Translations under genes and position numbers: made by a program
Part shown: one piece after another, positions 1 through 7,728 of the stretch
Numbering within the stretch: position 1 is the stretch's first letter
Layout of the letters: each line of letters begins with the position of its first letter
Notes under the pieces: model-generated
Databases searched by the model: none
What the model was told of the DNA's origin: nothing
The model's input: the letters and a program-made list of their open reading frames with translations, nothing else
Assembly: GCF_020217185.1 (NCBI RefSeq)
Contig: NZ_JAIWNX010000114.1
Coordinates: 1-10,000, forward strand
Direction: 5' to 3'
DNA: 10,000 bases
Source of the DNA: Asticcacaulis sp.
GTDB lineage: Bacteria > Pseudomonadota > Alphaproteobacteria > Caulobacterales > Caulobacteraceae

Positions 1-1685
1 TTGATCGTGCGTTCCGGGATGTTGATTTCGATCGTGTCGCCGTCTTCGACCAGCGCGATCAGACCGCCCTGCGCCGCTTCGGGCGAGGCGTGGCCAATCG
101 ACAGGCCCGACGTCCCGCCGGAGAAACGCCCGTCGGTCAGCAGCGCGCATTTCTTGCCCAGCCCCTTCGATTTCAGGTAGGAGGTGGGGTAGAGCATTTC
201 CTGCATCCCCGGCCCGCCGCGCGGCCCTTCGTAGCGGATGATAACCACTTCGCCCGGCTGCACCTGATTGTTGAGAATCCCGTGCGTGGCGTCTTCCTGC
301 GACTCAAACACACGCGCCTTGCCCGTGAAGCGCCAGATTTCCTCATCAACACCGGCCGTTTTCACGATGCAGCCGTTTTCGGCGATATTGCCGTACAGCA
401 CGGCCAGACCGCCATCCTTGGTAAAGGCGTGCTCGACCGAGCGGATGACGCCCGTCTGACGGTTTGAGTCCAGCTCGTCCCAGCGGCGTTCCTGAGAGAA
501 GGCGACCGTCGTGCGCACGCCGCCCGGTGCCGCCTTGAAGAAGGTGGCCACGCGCTCATCATTCGATTGTTTGATGTCCCAGTGGGCGATGGCCGAAGCG
601 AGGGTCGGGGCGTGCACGGTCGGCACTTCGCCGTGCAACATGCCGCCGCGGTGCAGTTCGCCCAGAATGCCGACAATGCCCCCGGCGCGGTGCACGTCTT
701 CGATATGCACGCTGGAGGTCGCCGGGGCCACCTTGCACAGGCACGGCGTGGTGCGCGACAGGCGGTCGATATCCTGCATGGTGAAGTTGACGCCCGCCTC
801 CTGCGCCGCCGCCAGCAGGTGCAGCACGGTGTTGGTCGAACCGCCCATGGCGATGTCGAGGCGGATGGCGTTTTCGAAGGCCTCAAAGGTGGCGATCGAG
901 CGCGGCAGGACCGAAGCGTCGTCCGTCTCATAATAACGGCGGGTGTTTTCGACGATCAGACGCCCGGCTTCGTAAAACAGGGCCTTGCGGTCGGCATGGG
1001 TGGCCAGAGTCGTGCCGTTACCTGGCAAAGACAGGCCCAGCGCCTCGGTCAGGCAGTTCATCGAATTGGCGGTGAACATGCCGGAACAGGAACCGCAGGT
1101 CGGGCAGGCGGCCTCTTCGACGGCCTTGACCTGCGCATCGGAGATCGAATCGTCGGCGGCCTGCACCATGGCATCGACCAGATCGAGCGCGTGGGTGCGC
1201 TGCACGCCGTCCTTGTCCGGCCACACCACCTTACCGGCTTCCATCGGCCCGCCGGACACGAAGATGCAGGGGATGTTGAGGCGCATGGCGGCCATCAGCA
1301 TCCCCGGCGTGATCTTGTCGCAGTTACTGATGCAGACCATGGCGTCGGCGCAGTGGGCATTGACCATATATTCGACGCTGTCGGCGATCAGGTCGCGCGA
1401 CGGCAGCGAATAAAGCATCCCGCCGTGGCCCATGGCGATACCGTCATCGACGGCAATGGTGTTGAATTCCTTGGCGACTCCGCCGGCCTTTTCGATTTCG
1501 CGCGCCACCATCTGGCCCAGGTCCTTCAGATGGACGTGACCCGGCACGAACTGCGTGAAGGAATTGACCACGGCGATGATCGGCTTGGAGAAGTCGGCAT
1601 CGGTCATGCCGGTCGCCCGCCATAGAGCCCGCGCGCCCGCCATATTGCGGCCGAAAGTCGTGGTGCGTGAGCGATAGGCGGGCAT
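1..1685 (-). CDS. ilvD: Dihydroxy-acid dehydratase, C-terminus cut by window edge
   Basis: This enzyme removes water from 2,3-dihydroxy-isovalerate or -methylvalerate to give the 2-keto acids of Val and Ile; it is cytoplasmic and Fe-S dependent. The reading frame is open for 561 codons from ATG (complement of 1683-1685) to the left edge. Related long-type IlvD proteins have about 616 residues, so roughly 55 C-terminal residues lie outside. The start [10 protein letters not shown] followed by [16 protein letters not shown] is typical. Cluster and metal residues are visible: D81, C122-D-K124 (K124 is the carbamylated lysine of the family), C200 in [11 protein letters not shown]496 in GGPGMQEM, and the catalytic Ser S522 in DGRFSGG. 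The complement of CCTC (1691-1694) gives a GAGG ribosome site 5 nt before ATG. The gene is divergent from the ilv/leu operon and appears intact within the window. Identity is very secure. Confidence 0.97.
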   Translation of the reverse strand, partial: MPAYRSRTTTFGRNMAGARALWRATGMTDADFSKPIIAVVNSFTQFVPGHVHLKDLGQMVAREIEKAGGVAKEFNTIAVDDGIAMGHGGMLYSLPSRDLIADSVEYMVNAHCADAMVCISNCDKITPGMLMAAMRLNIPCIFVSGGPMEAGKVVWPDKDGVQRTHALDLVDAMVQAADDSISDAQVKAVEEAACPTCGSCSGMFTANSMNCLTEALGLSLPGNGTTLATHADRKALFYEAGRLIVENTRRYYETDDASVLPRSIATFEAFENAIRLDIAMGGSTNTVLHLLAAAQEAGVNFTMQDIDRLSRTTPCLCKVAPATSSVHIEDVHRAGGIVGILGELHRGGMLHGEVPTVHAPTLASAIAHWDIKQSNDERVATFFKAAPGGVRTTVAFSQERRWDELDSNRQTGVIRSVEHAFTKDGGLAVLYGNIAENGCIVKTAGVDEEIWRFTGKARVFESQEDATHGILNNQVQPGEVVIIRYEGPRGGPGMQEMLYPTSYLKSKGLGKKCALLTDGRFSGGTSGLSIGHASPEAAQGGLIALVEDGDTIEINIPERTI

Positions 1686-2030
1686 GGGAACCTCAGGGGC
1701 AATGCTGGGGAGAATGGCCACAAGATATATTGCGACGTGCGGCCATATAAAACGAACAAGGCGAATTGCAACAGCACCTCAGGCACCCGCAAACCTTCGC
1801 AGACGCATCGGGGATTTTTTTGCTCCTGCGAAACTGTTGCGCAAAGCGCGGCGGTTGTGGGGCAATTTTTTCACAGAAACCGCATACCGAAAAAATATTT
1901 TCAAAATATGGCTCTTTTTCATCAAGTTTCACCTGATAAATTCCGCCATTCGCCCGCTAAAGAAATTTTTTTTCAATTTTGCCTTTGCAATCGGTAAAGG
2001 TTTCAGTCTATATGATCTCACGACGCGGCC
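1686..2030. other. Divergent AT-rich promoter region between ilvD and the ilv/leu operon
   Basis: This gene-free stretch must hold the ilvD promoter (minus strand) and the operon promoter (plus strand). From about 1860 to 2015 it is far richer in A/T than the flanking genes. It contains an inverted repeat ATATTTT-C-AAAATAT (1895-1909) and an 8-bp palindrome TTGCGCAA (1837-1844). Either could be a protein-binding site, but I cannot assign a regulator. For ilvD, the minus strand carries AT-rich motifs around 1725-1755 that could be a -10 element, without a convincing -35. Open frames crossing this region have no ribosome site or recognisable protein and I do not call them. Confidence 0.6.
1985..2016 (+). 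promoter_or_regulatory. Candidate sigma-70-type promoter of the ilv/leu operon
   Basis: TTGCAA at 1985-1990 could serve as a -35 box. The overlapping TATATG (2009-2014, 18-nt spacing) or TATGAT (2011-2016, 20-nt spacing) could be the -10 box. Transcription would then begin near 2020-2024, placing the leader ORF and attenuator at the 5' end of the transcript as expected. The call rests on motif resemblance and position only. Confidence 0.35.
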
Positions 2031-2060
2031 ATGGTGGCCCGCCGAATGGAGACGCTTAAG

Positions 2061-2207
2061 GTGCGCAAGGCTATTGCCATCGCTGCCCGCATGGACGTTC
2101 AAGGCGCTGCCCTGAACCTGTCCGTTGCTGCGTCCGCCATTATCGTAGCCCTGATTAACCTACTCATCGTAGGCGTACTTGTACGCCCTATGATCACGGA
2201 GTGGTAG
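2061..2207 (+). CDS. Ile/Val/Leu-rich leader peptide of the attenuator
   Basis: This short ORF is read as a regulatory leader peptide, translated in cis to sense charged tRNA. From GTG 2061 it has 48 codons. GGAG (2048-2051) lies 9 nt upstream, which favours this start. In-frame alternatives are ATG 2031, ATG 2046 and ATG 2091. The distal half reads AIIVALINLLIVGVLV. From ATT 2139 to GTA 2183, 12 of 15 codons are Ile (4), Val (4) or Leu (4). All four Val codons are GTA, and CTA and CTT occur among the Leu codons; by eye these codons are scarce in the neighbouring genes, as suits sensitive stalling codons. The TAG stop (2205-2207) sits directly after the 3' arm of the pause hairpin. The hydrophobic stretch could instead be a small membrane protein, but the nested RNA structures make the leader role much more likely. 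Confidence 0.8.
   Translation: MRKAIAIAARMDVQGAALNLSVAASAIIVALINLLIVGVLVRPMITEW
2160..2204 (+). promoter_or_regulatory. Attenuator pause hairpin (1:2)
   Basis: Three stacked helices fold into one long stem. They are 2172-2177 with 2182-2187 (GGCGTA/TACGCC, CUUG loop), 2166-2171 with 2189-2194 (one G-U pair, C2188 bulged), and 2160-2165 with 2199-2204 (one U-G pair, 2195-2198 bulged). The 5' arm is made of the Ile/Val/Leu codons of the leader. The 3' arm holds GAGTGG, the strand that can alternatively pair with the terminator. This is the expected position of a 1:2 pause structure. Confidence 0.72.
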
Positions 2208-2254
2208 CGCAGGTCTGAAACCCGCCTGACGAGGAATAACCATCCTCCCGCTCC
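2198..2254 (+). promoter_or_regulatory. Antiterminator pairing (2:3)
   Basis: GGAGTGG (2198-2204) can pair with CCGCTCC (2248-2254) over seven pairs including one U-G. This uses the 5' arm of the terminator and most of the 3' arm of the pause hairpin, so the three structures exclude one another. A ribosome stalled on the Ile/Val/Leu codons would cover 2160-2177, free GGAGTGG and favour readthrough. A ribosome reaching the TAG at 2205 would mask it and allow termination. The pairing is read by eye; its energy was not computed. Confidence 0.62.
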
Positions 2255-2275
2255 CTGACCAGAGCGGGCTTTTTT
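2247..2275 (+). terminator. Attenuator intrinsic terminator (3:4)
   Basis: CCCGCTC (2247-2253) pairs perfectly with GAGCGGG (2262-2268) across an 8-nt loop, followed by C and a run of six T (2270-2275). It stands 40 bp after the leader stop codon and 65 bp before the first structural gene. It therefore acts on the 5' leader rather than at the end of a gene, the classic place for an attenuator. Confidence 0.87.
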
Positions 2276-2339
2276 GTACATGCCTGCTGCCTGACCAACC
2301 TCAGTATCCCGCGTAAACCCCTGAAACCGAGATTTCGCC

Positions 2340-2876
2340 ATGAACGCTCACGCTCGCATCATCGACCCGGCCGCCTTACCCGCCTCGAACTTCGTGATTC
2401 TGCACGGCTCGCTGTCGCCGGAAGGCTGCGTGATGACCGGTGGCGGTTTTGAGCGCGACCCGCATGAAGCCCGCGCCCGCGTCTTCGCCATGGAATCCGA
2501 CGCCATTGCCGCCATTCAGCAAGGCCGCGTCGCTCACGGTGAGGCCATCGTCATCGCGGCCGCCGACGAGGCGGAAATGACGGCCATCTTCGGGGCGATC
2601 GCCGAGGCGGGTCTGCGCGACATCAGCCTGATCTCCAACGGGCGTTTTGCGGCGGCTTCGGAAGGTATCGTCATCGGCCACGTCGGCAAGGCGATCCGCT
2701 ACGTCCAGAATTTCGACACCATCACCATCGACATCAAAAACCGCCGCCTCGACATCGACGCCGACATGGTGGCGCGCCGGGCGGATGGGCCGCGCGGCGC
2801 AAAGGTCAAGAACGGCTTTGCTCCGATGGGCAAGTACGCCGCCCTGATGGCTGAAGCCGACGCCGCTCAGGCCTGA
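2340..2876 (+). CDS. Solitary IlvD/Edd-type C-terminal domain protein
   Basis: This 178-aa protein resembles only the C-terminal (swivel, beta-barrel-like) domain of dihydroxy-acid dehydratases. Matching blocks in order are ILHGSLSPEGCV (20-31; IlvD has [12 protein letters not shown]), RARVFAMESDAIAAI (45-59), GEAIVI (67-72), LISNGRFAAASEGIVIGHV (97-115; Ilv[20 protein letters not shown]), and DTITIDIKNRRLDID (126-140), then a closing KYAALM (165-170). The whole N-terminal Fe-S domain is absent. The Gly/Pro loop with a metal-binding Glu (GGPGMQEM in IlvD) is missing, and the catalytic Ser of GRFSG is Ala here (A104). It is therefore unlikely to be a dehydratase. It is the first structural gene after the attenuator, 62 bp before ilvC. 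Its ribosome site is weak. A regulatory or IlvD-partner role is a guess; the domain assignment is fairly secure. Confidence 0.8.
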   Translation: MNAHARIIDPAALPASNFVILHGSLSPEGCVMTGGGFERDPHEARARVFAMESDAIAAIQQGRVAHGEAIVIAAADEAEMTAIFGAIAEAGLRDISLISNGRFAAASEGIVIGHVGKAIRYVQNFDTITIDIKNRRLDIDADMVARRADGPRGAKVKNGFAPMGKYAALMAEADAAQA

Positions 2877-2938
2877 TCACCCTTTCCTTTTTCCTTTCAA
2901 AGCGACCGGCAAAGCCGGCACTCAATGGAGCCTCCCAA

Positions 2939-3940
<1,002 letters not shown>

Positions 3941-3946
3941 TCGCCT

Positions 3947-3981
3947 CACCTCTTTTTCCCGGCAAGCCGGAAAAAGAGGTG
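3947..3981 (+). repeat. Long hairpin just after ilvC
   Basis: CACCTCTTTTTCC(C)GGC (3947-3963) pairs with 3966-3981 over 16 bp with one bulged C and a 2-nt loop. It begins 6 nt after the ilvC stop codon. No T-run follows on either strand, so it is not a standard intrinsic terminator. It may protect the 3' end of an ilvC message or reduce readthrough into ilvG. Confidence 0.7.
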
Positions 3982-3997
3982 GATACCTGAACGGCTA

Positions 3998-4030
3998 AGG
4001 AAGGGCTCGAAGCGGTTCTTCGCCCTTCCT
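3998..4030 (+). repeat. Second hairpin in the ilvC-ilvG spacer
   Basis: AGGAAGGGC (3998-4006) pairs with GCCCTTCCT (4022-4030). An inner GAAG/CTTC helix (4009-4012 with 4018-4021) is separated by a 2-nt bulge. The sequence after it (CGGCTTTCT) has only a short T stretch, so terminator activity would be weak at most. Confidence 0.6.
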
Positions 4031-4041
4031 CGGCTTTCTAA

Positions 4042-4072
4042 GGCTCAGTTCCGGCTTCGCCGGAATTGAGCC
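4042..4072 (+). repeat. Third hairpin in the ilvC-ilvG spacer
   Basis: A 14-bp stem (4042-4055 with 4059-4072, one G-U pair) is closed by a TTC loop, with GC-rich CCGGC/GCCGG next to the loop. It is followed by an A-rich stretch rather than T, so it does not look like a plus-strand terminator. Confidence 0.65.
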
Positions 4073-4188
4073 AGTTAAAAAAGAAAAATATCCGAAGGCC
4101 GTTATAACTTTCGTGGCCCGAGGCGATTTTTATCCACACCGAGAAGACACCTGGATTTTGCTTGCGAAATTCATGTGAGGACAACGAT
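4073..4188 (+). promoter_or_regulatory. Leader of ilvG, possible internal promoter
   Basis: This A/T-rich stretch leads to the ilvG ribosome site. TATAAC (4103-4108) inside the 8-bp palindrome GTTATAAC (4101-4108) resembles a -10 box, but I find no good -35 box. GGCC copies flank it at 4097-4100 and 4115-4118. No Ile/Val/Leu-rich mini-ORF is present, so there is no second attenuator of the leader-peptide kind. A separate start of transcription for ilvG is possible but unproven. Confidence 0.3.
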
Positions 4189-5877
4189 ATGCCCACCAAT
4201 AAACCGACCGGCGCGCAACTCGTCATCTCAACGCTGAAGGCGCTGGGCGTAGACGTGCTGTTCGGCTATCCGGGCGGCGCCATCATGCCGATCTATGACG
4301 CGCTGGCCGGATCGGGCCTGCGTCACATTCTGGTGCGCCACGAACAGGGGGCGTCGTTCGCCGCTGATTCCTATGCGCGCGCCACGGGCCGCGTCGGCGT
4401 CTGCATGGCCACCTCCGGCCCCGGCGCGACCAATCTGATCACCGGCATCGCCAATGCCTATATGGACTCGGTCCCGGTTGTTTTCATTACCGGTCAGGTC
4501 GCCACGCACCTGATGGGCACCGATGGCTTTCAGGAAGTGGACTTTCTGGGTCTGACCCTGCCGGTCGTCAAACACTCGTGGCTGGTGCGCGACGCCGCGC
4601 AAATCCCGGCCATCCTCGCCCGCGCCTTTGCCATCGCCAAGGAAGGCCGCCCCGGCCCGGTGCTGGTCGATATTCCGAAGGACGTCGCCGCCAGCTTTGT
4701 CGAAGCCTCCGAAATGGGCGAACTGCCCGCCTGGACGCCGGCCGCGCCGAAGGCCGACGCCATTGAAGCCGCGAAGGCCCTGATCGAGCAGGCGAAGAAG
4801 CCGCTGCTGTACATCGGCGGCGGCGTGCACATGGCCGATGCCGATGCCGAGATGCGCGACTTTGTCGAGCGCACCGGCATACCCTTCGTTTCGACCCTGA
4901 AGGGGTTGGGGACGGTTTCGACCTATCACGACCTGCATCTGGGGATGCTGGGGATGCACGGCACCCGCGCCGGGAACATGGCCGTGCAGGAAACCGATCT
5001 GCTGATCGCCGTCGGCGCGCGTTTCGACGACCGCGCCACGGGCAAGTTGTCGGCCTTTGCCCCACACGCCAAGGTCATCCACTTCGACATCGACCCGGCC
5101 GAGTTCCACAAGAACCGTCGCGCCGATGTGGCCATACTGGGCGACCTGAAACAGGCCCTGCCGGCCCTGCGCCCGACCATGCCCGACATTTCGGACTGGG
5201 TGAAGCTCAACAAGGCCAACAAGTGGCAGCACCGCTTCAAGTACGACGCGCCGGGCAAGGGCGTCTATGCCCCGGCCCTGCTGAAATCCCTGTCGGAAAA
5301 GGCGGGTAAAAAGTTTATCGTCGCCTGCGATGTGGGTCAGCACCAGATGTGGGTGGCGCAGCATTGCGAGTTTGAGCAGAACCGCGCTCACCTGACCTCC
5401 GGTGGGTCCGGCGCGATGGGCTATGGCCTGCCCGCCGGTATGGGGGCCAAGCTGGGCCTGCCCGACCACCACGTCGTCACCGTCTCCGGCGACGGCAGCT
5501 TCATGATGAATATTCAGGAGATGGCGACGCTGCGGCGCTACGGCATCAATCTGAAGATCGTCCTGCTCGACAACTCGTCGCTGGGGCTGGTGCGTCAGTG
5601 GCAGGAACTGTTCTACGAAGAAAATTACAGCGAAATCGACCTGTCCGACAATCCGGACTTTGTCGAGGTCGCCAAGGCGTTTGGCCTGAGTGCGTTCCGC
5701 ATCACCCAGCGCCACGAGGTCGAAGGTGCCATCGACCGGCTTCTGGCCGCCGACGCCCCGACCCTGCTGCATGTGTTGATCGACCCGCGCGAAAACGTCT
5801 GGCCGCTGGTGCCGCCGGGCGCGTCGAACGCGGAAATGATGGAGGAGCGCTGGGATGAGCCAATCGATTCATATTGA
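4189..5877 (+). CDS. ilvG: Acetolactate synthase large subunit, IlvG (AHAS II) type
   Basis: This ThDP/FAD enzyme condenses pyruvate with pyruvate or 2-ketobutyrate, the first common step to Val, Leu and Ile. ATG 4189 is chosen because GAGG (4177-4180) lies 8 nt upstream; an in-frame TTG at 4162 lies before that site and is rejected. The protein has 562 residues. Visible features are [15 protein letters not shown] (25-39), the catalytic Glu E52 in [19 protein letters not shown] (74-86), FAD/central-domain GMLGMHGT (252-259) and AVGARFDDR (274-282), the ThDP motif from GDGS (434-437) to DN (461-462), and RQW (469-471), whose Trp favours 2-ketobutyrate in this family. It ends with [11 protein letters not shown] close to E. 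coli IlvG. The neighbouring ilvM-like subunit supports the AHAS II assignment; ilvB is the broader name. Confidence 0.94.
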   Translation: MPTNKPTGAQLVISTLKALGVDVLFGYPGGAIMPIYDALAGSGLRHILVRHEQGASFAADSYARATGRVGVCMATSGPGATNLITGIANAYMDSVPVVFITGQVATHLMGTDGFQEVDFLGLTLPVVKHSWLVRDAAQIPAILARAFAIAKEGRPGPVLVDIPKDVAASFVEASEMGELPAWTPAAPKADAIEAAKALIEQAKKPLLYIGGGVHMADADAEMRDFVERTGIPFVSTLKGLGTVSTYHDLHLGMLGMHGTRAGNMAVQETDLLIAVGARFDDRATGKLSAFAPHAKVIHFDIDPAEFHKNRRADVAILGDLKQALPALRPTMPDISDWVKLNKANKWQHRFKYDAPGKGVYAPALLKSLSEKAGKKFIVACDVGQHQMWVAQHCEFEQNRAHLTSGGSGAMGYGLPAGMGAKLGLPDHHVVTVSGDGSFMMNIQEMATLRRYGINLKIVLLDNSSLGLVRQWQELFYEENYSEIDLSDNPDFVEVAKAFGLSAFRITQRHEVEGAIDRLLAADAPTLLHVLIDPRENVWPLVPPGASNAEMMEERWDEPIDSY

Positions 5878-6136
5878 GATCGACCGTCTGGAAGGCACGC
5901 TCCTGCGGGTGCTGGGCCTGATCGAGCGTCGCGGCTTCCACATTGATGAGATCGACCTGTACGATCTGGGGCCCGATACGCGCGGCCTCAGCGTCAGCGT
6001 GCGTCCGCGCGATGCGGGCCGCAATATCGACATTCTGGGGCTGCAAATCGACCGCCTCTATGGCATCAAGCGGCTTGAGCAGGCGCCGGAACGGGCGCAA
6101 ACTGTCCGCCCTAACGCCGAAAAACTGAGCGCCTGA
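5855..6136 (+). CDS. ilvM: Acetolactate synthase small subunit, IlvM-like ACT protein
   Basis: A 93-aa regulatory subunit expected to bind and stabilise IlvG. It consists of little more than one ACT domain: the strand IHIEIDR, helix [19 protein letters not shown] (15-33), then SVSVRPRD and a second helix near [14 protein letters not shown] (57-70). This short form matches IlvM (87 aa in E. coli) rather than IlvN/IlvH of about 95-170 aa with ACT plus extra domains. ATG 5855 overlaps the ilvG end by 23 nt and uses a strong GGAGGAG site (5841-5847) inside ilvG, so the two subunits are translationally coupled. Whether it confers valine feedback cannot be read from the sequence. Confidence 0.88.
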   Translation: MSQSIHIEIDRLEGTLLRVLGLIERRGFHIDEIDLYDLGPDTRGLSVSVRPRDAGRNIDILGLQIDRLYGIKRLEQAPERAQTVRPNAEKLSA

Positions 6137-6144
6137 GTTCCATC

Positions 6145-7728
6145 ATGAATGCCATCGTCCCCAACGACCCCAACCGCGTCATCGTCTTTGACACCACCCT
6201 GCGTGACGGCGAACAGGCCCCCGGCTTTTCGTTAGGCGTCAAGGATAAGCTGATGCTGGCCCACACGCTCAAGGACCTGGGCGTGGACGTCATCGAAGCC
6301 GGTTTTGCCGCCTCATCGCCCGGCGATGAGGAAGCCATCCGCACCATTGCCCGCGAAGTGGTCGGCCCCACCTTCTGCTCACTGTCGCGCGCGCTGGAAT
6401 CCGACATCGACGCCGCCGCCCGCGCGCTGCTGCCCGCCAAGCGCAAGCGCTGCCACATCTTCCTCGCCACCTCGCCCATCCATCGCGCGGCCAAGCTGAA
6501 GAAGACGCGCGAGCAGGTGGTTGAAATCGCCCACAAGGCCGTCAGCTACGCCTCGACGATTTTCGACGAGGTCGAGTTCTCGCCCGAAGACGCCATCCGC
6601 ACCGAACAGGACTTCCTGCACGAGGTCTGTATCGCCGCGGCCGAGGCCGGGGCGCGCACGCTGAATATTCCGGACACGGTCGGCTACACCACGCCGAAGG
6701 AAATCTATCAGATTTTCAGCGACCTGAAGGCCGCCCTCAAGGACCATCCGCAGGTCATCCTGTCGGCGCACAATCACGACGATCTGGGGCTGGGCGTTGC
6801 CAATACGCTGGCCGCCCTCGAAGCCGGGGCGCGTCAGATCGAAGTGACCATCAACGGCATCGGCGAGCGCGCGGGCAATGCGGCGCTGGAAGAGGTCGTC
6901 ATGGCGCTGCGTACGCGGCCTGAGCTGTTCAAGCTGCACACCGGCATCCATACGCCGCTGCTCAGCAAGGCCAGCCACCTCCTGTCGCGCGCCACCGGCA
7001 CCATCGTCATGCGCAACAAGGCGGTCGTCGGCCGCAACGCCTTCGCCCACGAATCGGGCATCCATCAGCACGGTATGCTGACCGATGCACGCACCTATGA
7101 GATCATGCGCCCGGAAGACGTCGGGGCGGAAAAGTCCAATCTGGTGCTGGGCAAGCATTCGGGCCGCCACGCCATCGCCAAGCAGGCAGCGGCGCTGGGC
7201 TTTGACCTTGACGAGCTGTCGCTGGGCGACCTGTTTGCCGCCTTCAAGCGCCGGGCCGATGAGATCGGCGAAATCGACGAGTTCGAGCTGATGTCGCTGC
7301 TCACGCGCGACAATGCCGACAAGGACGATGCGCGCCTGTTCAAGGTGTCGAGCGAAGTCACCAAGGACTTCGTCACCATCACGCTCGACCTGTTCCGCGA
7401 CAACGGCGAACCGTTGAAGGTGACGGCCACGGGGCTCAATGCCTTTGAGGCCGGGTTCCGCGCTCTGGTGGACGCCTATCAGATCGAGGCGCGCGTCAAT
7501 GACTGCGAAATCATCCAGTCGGGGTTCACCTTCGACGGCGGGGCCTTTGCAGAAATCAGTTTACAGATTAAGGGTGAGGCATACCGGGGCCGTGGTCGCG
7601 GCCCCGACCCTGTATGGGCCGGGCTTCGCGCCATGTGCGACGCTTTTGAAAAATACGTCTTCCTGCACGACCGGAAGACTCATGCCTCAAACCTGAATTC
7701 TGAGAAACAACATGAAACCGCTCGCTGA
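6145..7728 (+). CDS. leuA: 2-isopropylmalate synthase
   Basis: It condenses acetyl-CoA with 2-ketoisovalerate, the committed step to leucine. The 527-residue length matches bacterial LeuA type 1 (E. coli 523). The HMGL-like TIM barrel holds FDTTLRDGEQAPG (15-27, with metal/catalytic R20 and D21), EFSPEDA (144-150), NIPDTVGY (174-181), the metal histidines H209 and H211 in SAHNHDDLG, and GIGERAGNAALEE (238-250). A linker with HESGIHQHG (302-310) and LGKHSGRHA (335-343) follows, then the C-terminal allosteric domain (about 395-510) that binds leucine in this family. It starts 8 nt after ilvM with a weak ribosome site and overlaps ilvE by 17 nt. Product inhibition by leucine is known for the family but not shown here. 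Confidence 0.96.
   Translation: MNAIVPNDPNRVIVFDTTLRDGEQAPGFSLGVKDKLMLAHTLKDLGVDVIEAGFAASSPGDEEAIRTIAREVVGPTFCSLSRALESDIDAAARALLPAKRKRCHIFLATSPIHRAAKLKKTREQVVEIAHKAVSYASTIFDEVEFSPEDAIRTEQDFLHEVCIAAAEAGARTLNIPDTVGYTTPKEIYQIFSDLKAALKDHPQVILSAHNHDDLGLGVANTLAALEAGARQIEVTINGIGERAGNAALEEVVMALRTRPELFKLHTGIHTPLLSKASHLLSRATGTIVMRNKAVVGRNAFAHESGIHQHGMLTDARTYEIMRPEDVGAEKSNLVLGKHSGRHAIAKQAAALGFDLDELSLGDLFAAFKRRADEIGEIDEFELMSLLTRDNADKDDARLFKVSSEVTKDFVTITLDLFRDNGEPLKVTATGLNAFEAGFRALVDAYQIEARVNDCEIIQSGFTFDGGAFAEISLQIKGEAYRGRGRGPDPVWAGLRAMCDAFEKYVFLHDRKTHASNLNSEKQHETAR

Noticed and set aside
567-1625. Long plus-strand open frame of 352 codons
   Set aside because: It lies antisense to ilvD, is a by-product of GC-rich codon use, matches no family I recognise, and the ilvD frame carries all conserved motifs.
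1604-1792. Minus-strand 62-codon frame starting [17 protein letters not shown], considered as an ilvD leader peptide
   Set aside because: It has some Val/Leu at the start but no Ile run. It reads into the ilvD coding sequence, and I find no terminator or alternative pairing between it and ilvD.
1684-2115. Plus-strand open frame of 143 codons across the ilvD-operon intergenic region
   Set aside because: The first half is GC-rich and the second half is Phe/Lys-rich because of the AT island. It has no ribosome site and overlaps the leader ORF in another frame.
3947-4072. Rho-independent terminators after ilvC
   Set aside because: The stems are strong, but none is followed by a T-run on either strand, so I list them as hairpins only.
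4162-4188. TTG start extending ilvG by 9 residues
   Set aside because: The GAGG site (4177-4180) lies inside this extension and is well placed for ATG 4189. The extra residues do not resemble IlvG N-termini.
4228-5772. Minus-strand open frame of 514 codons
   Set aside because: It is antisense to ilvG, with His/Gly/Arg-rich composition typical of a shadow frame and no recognisable domain.
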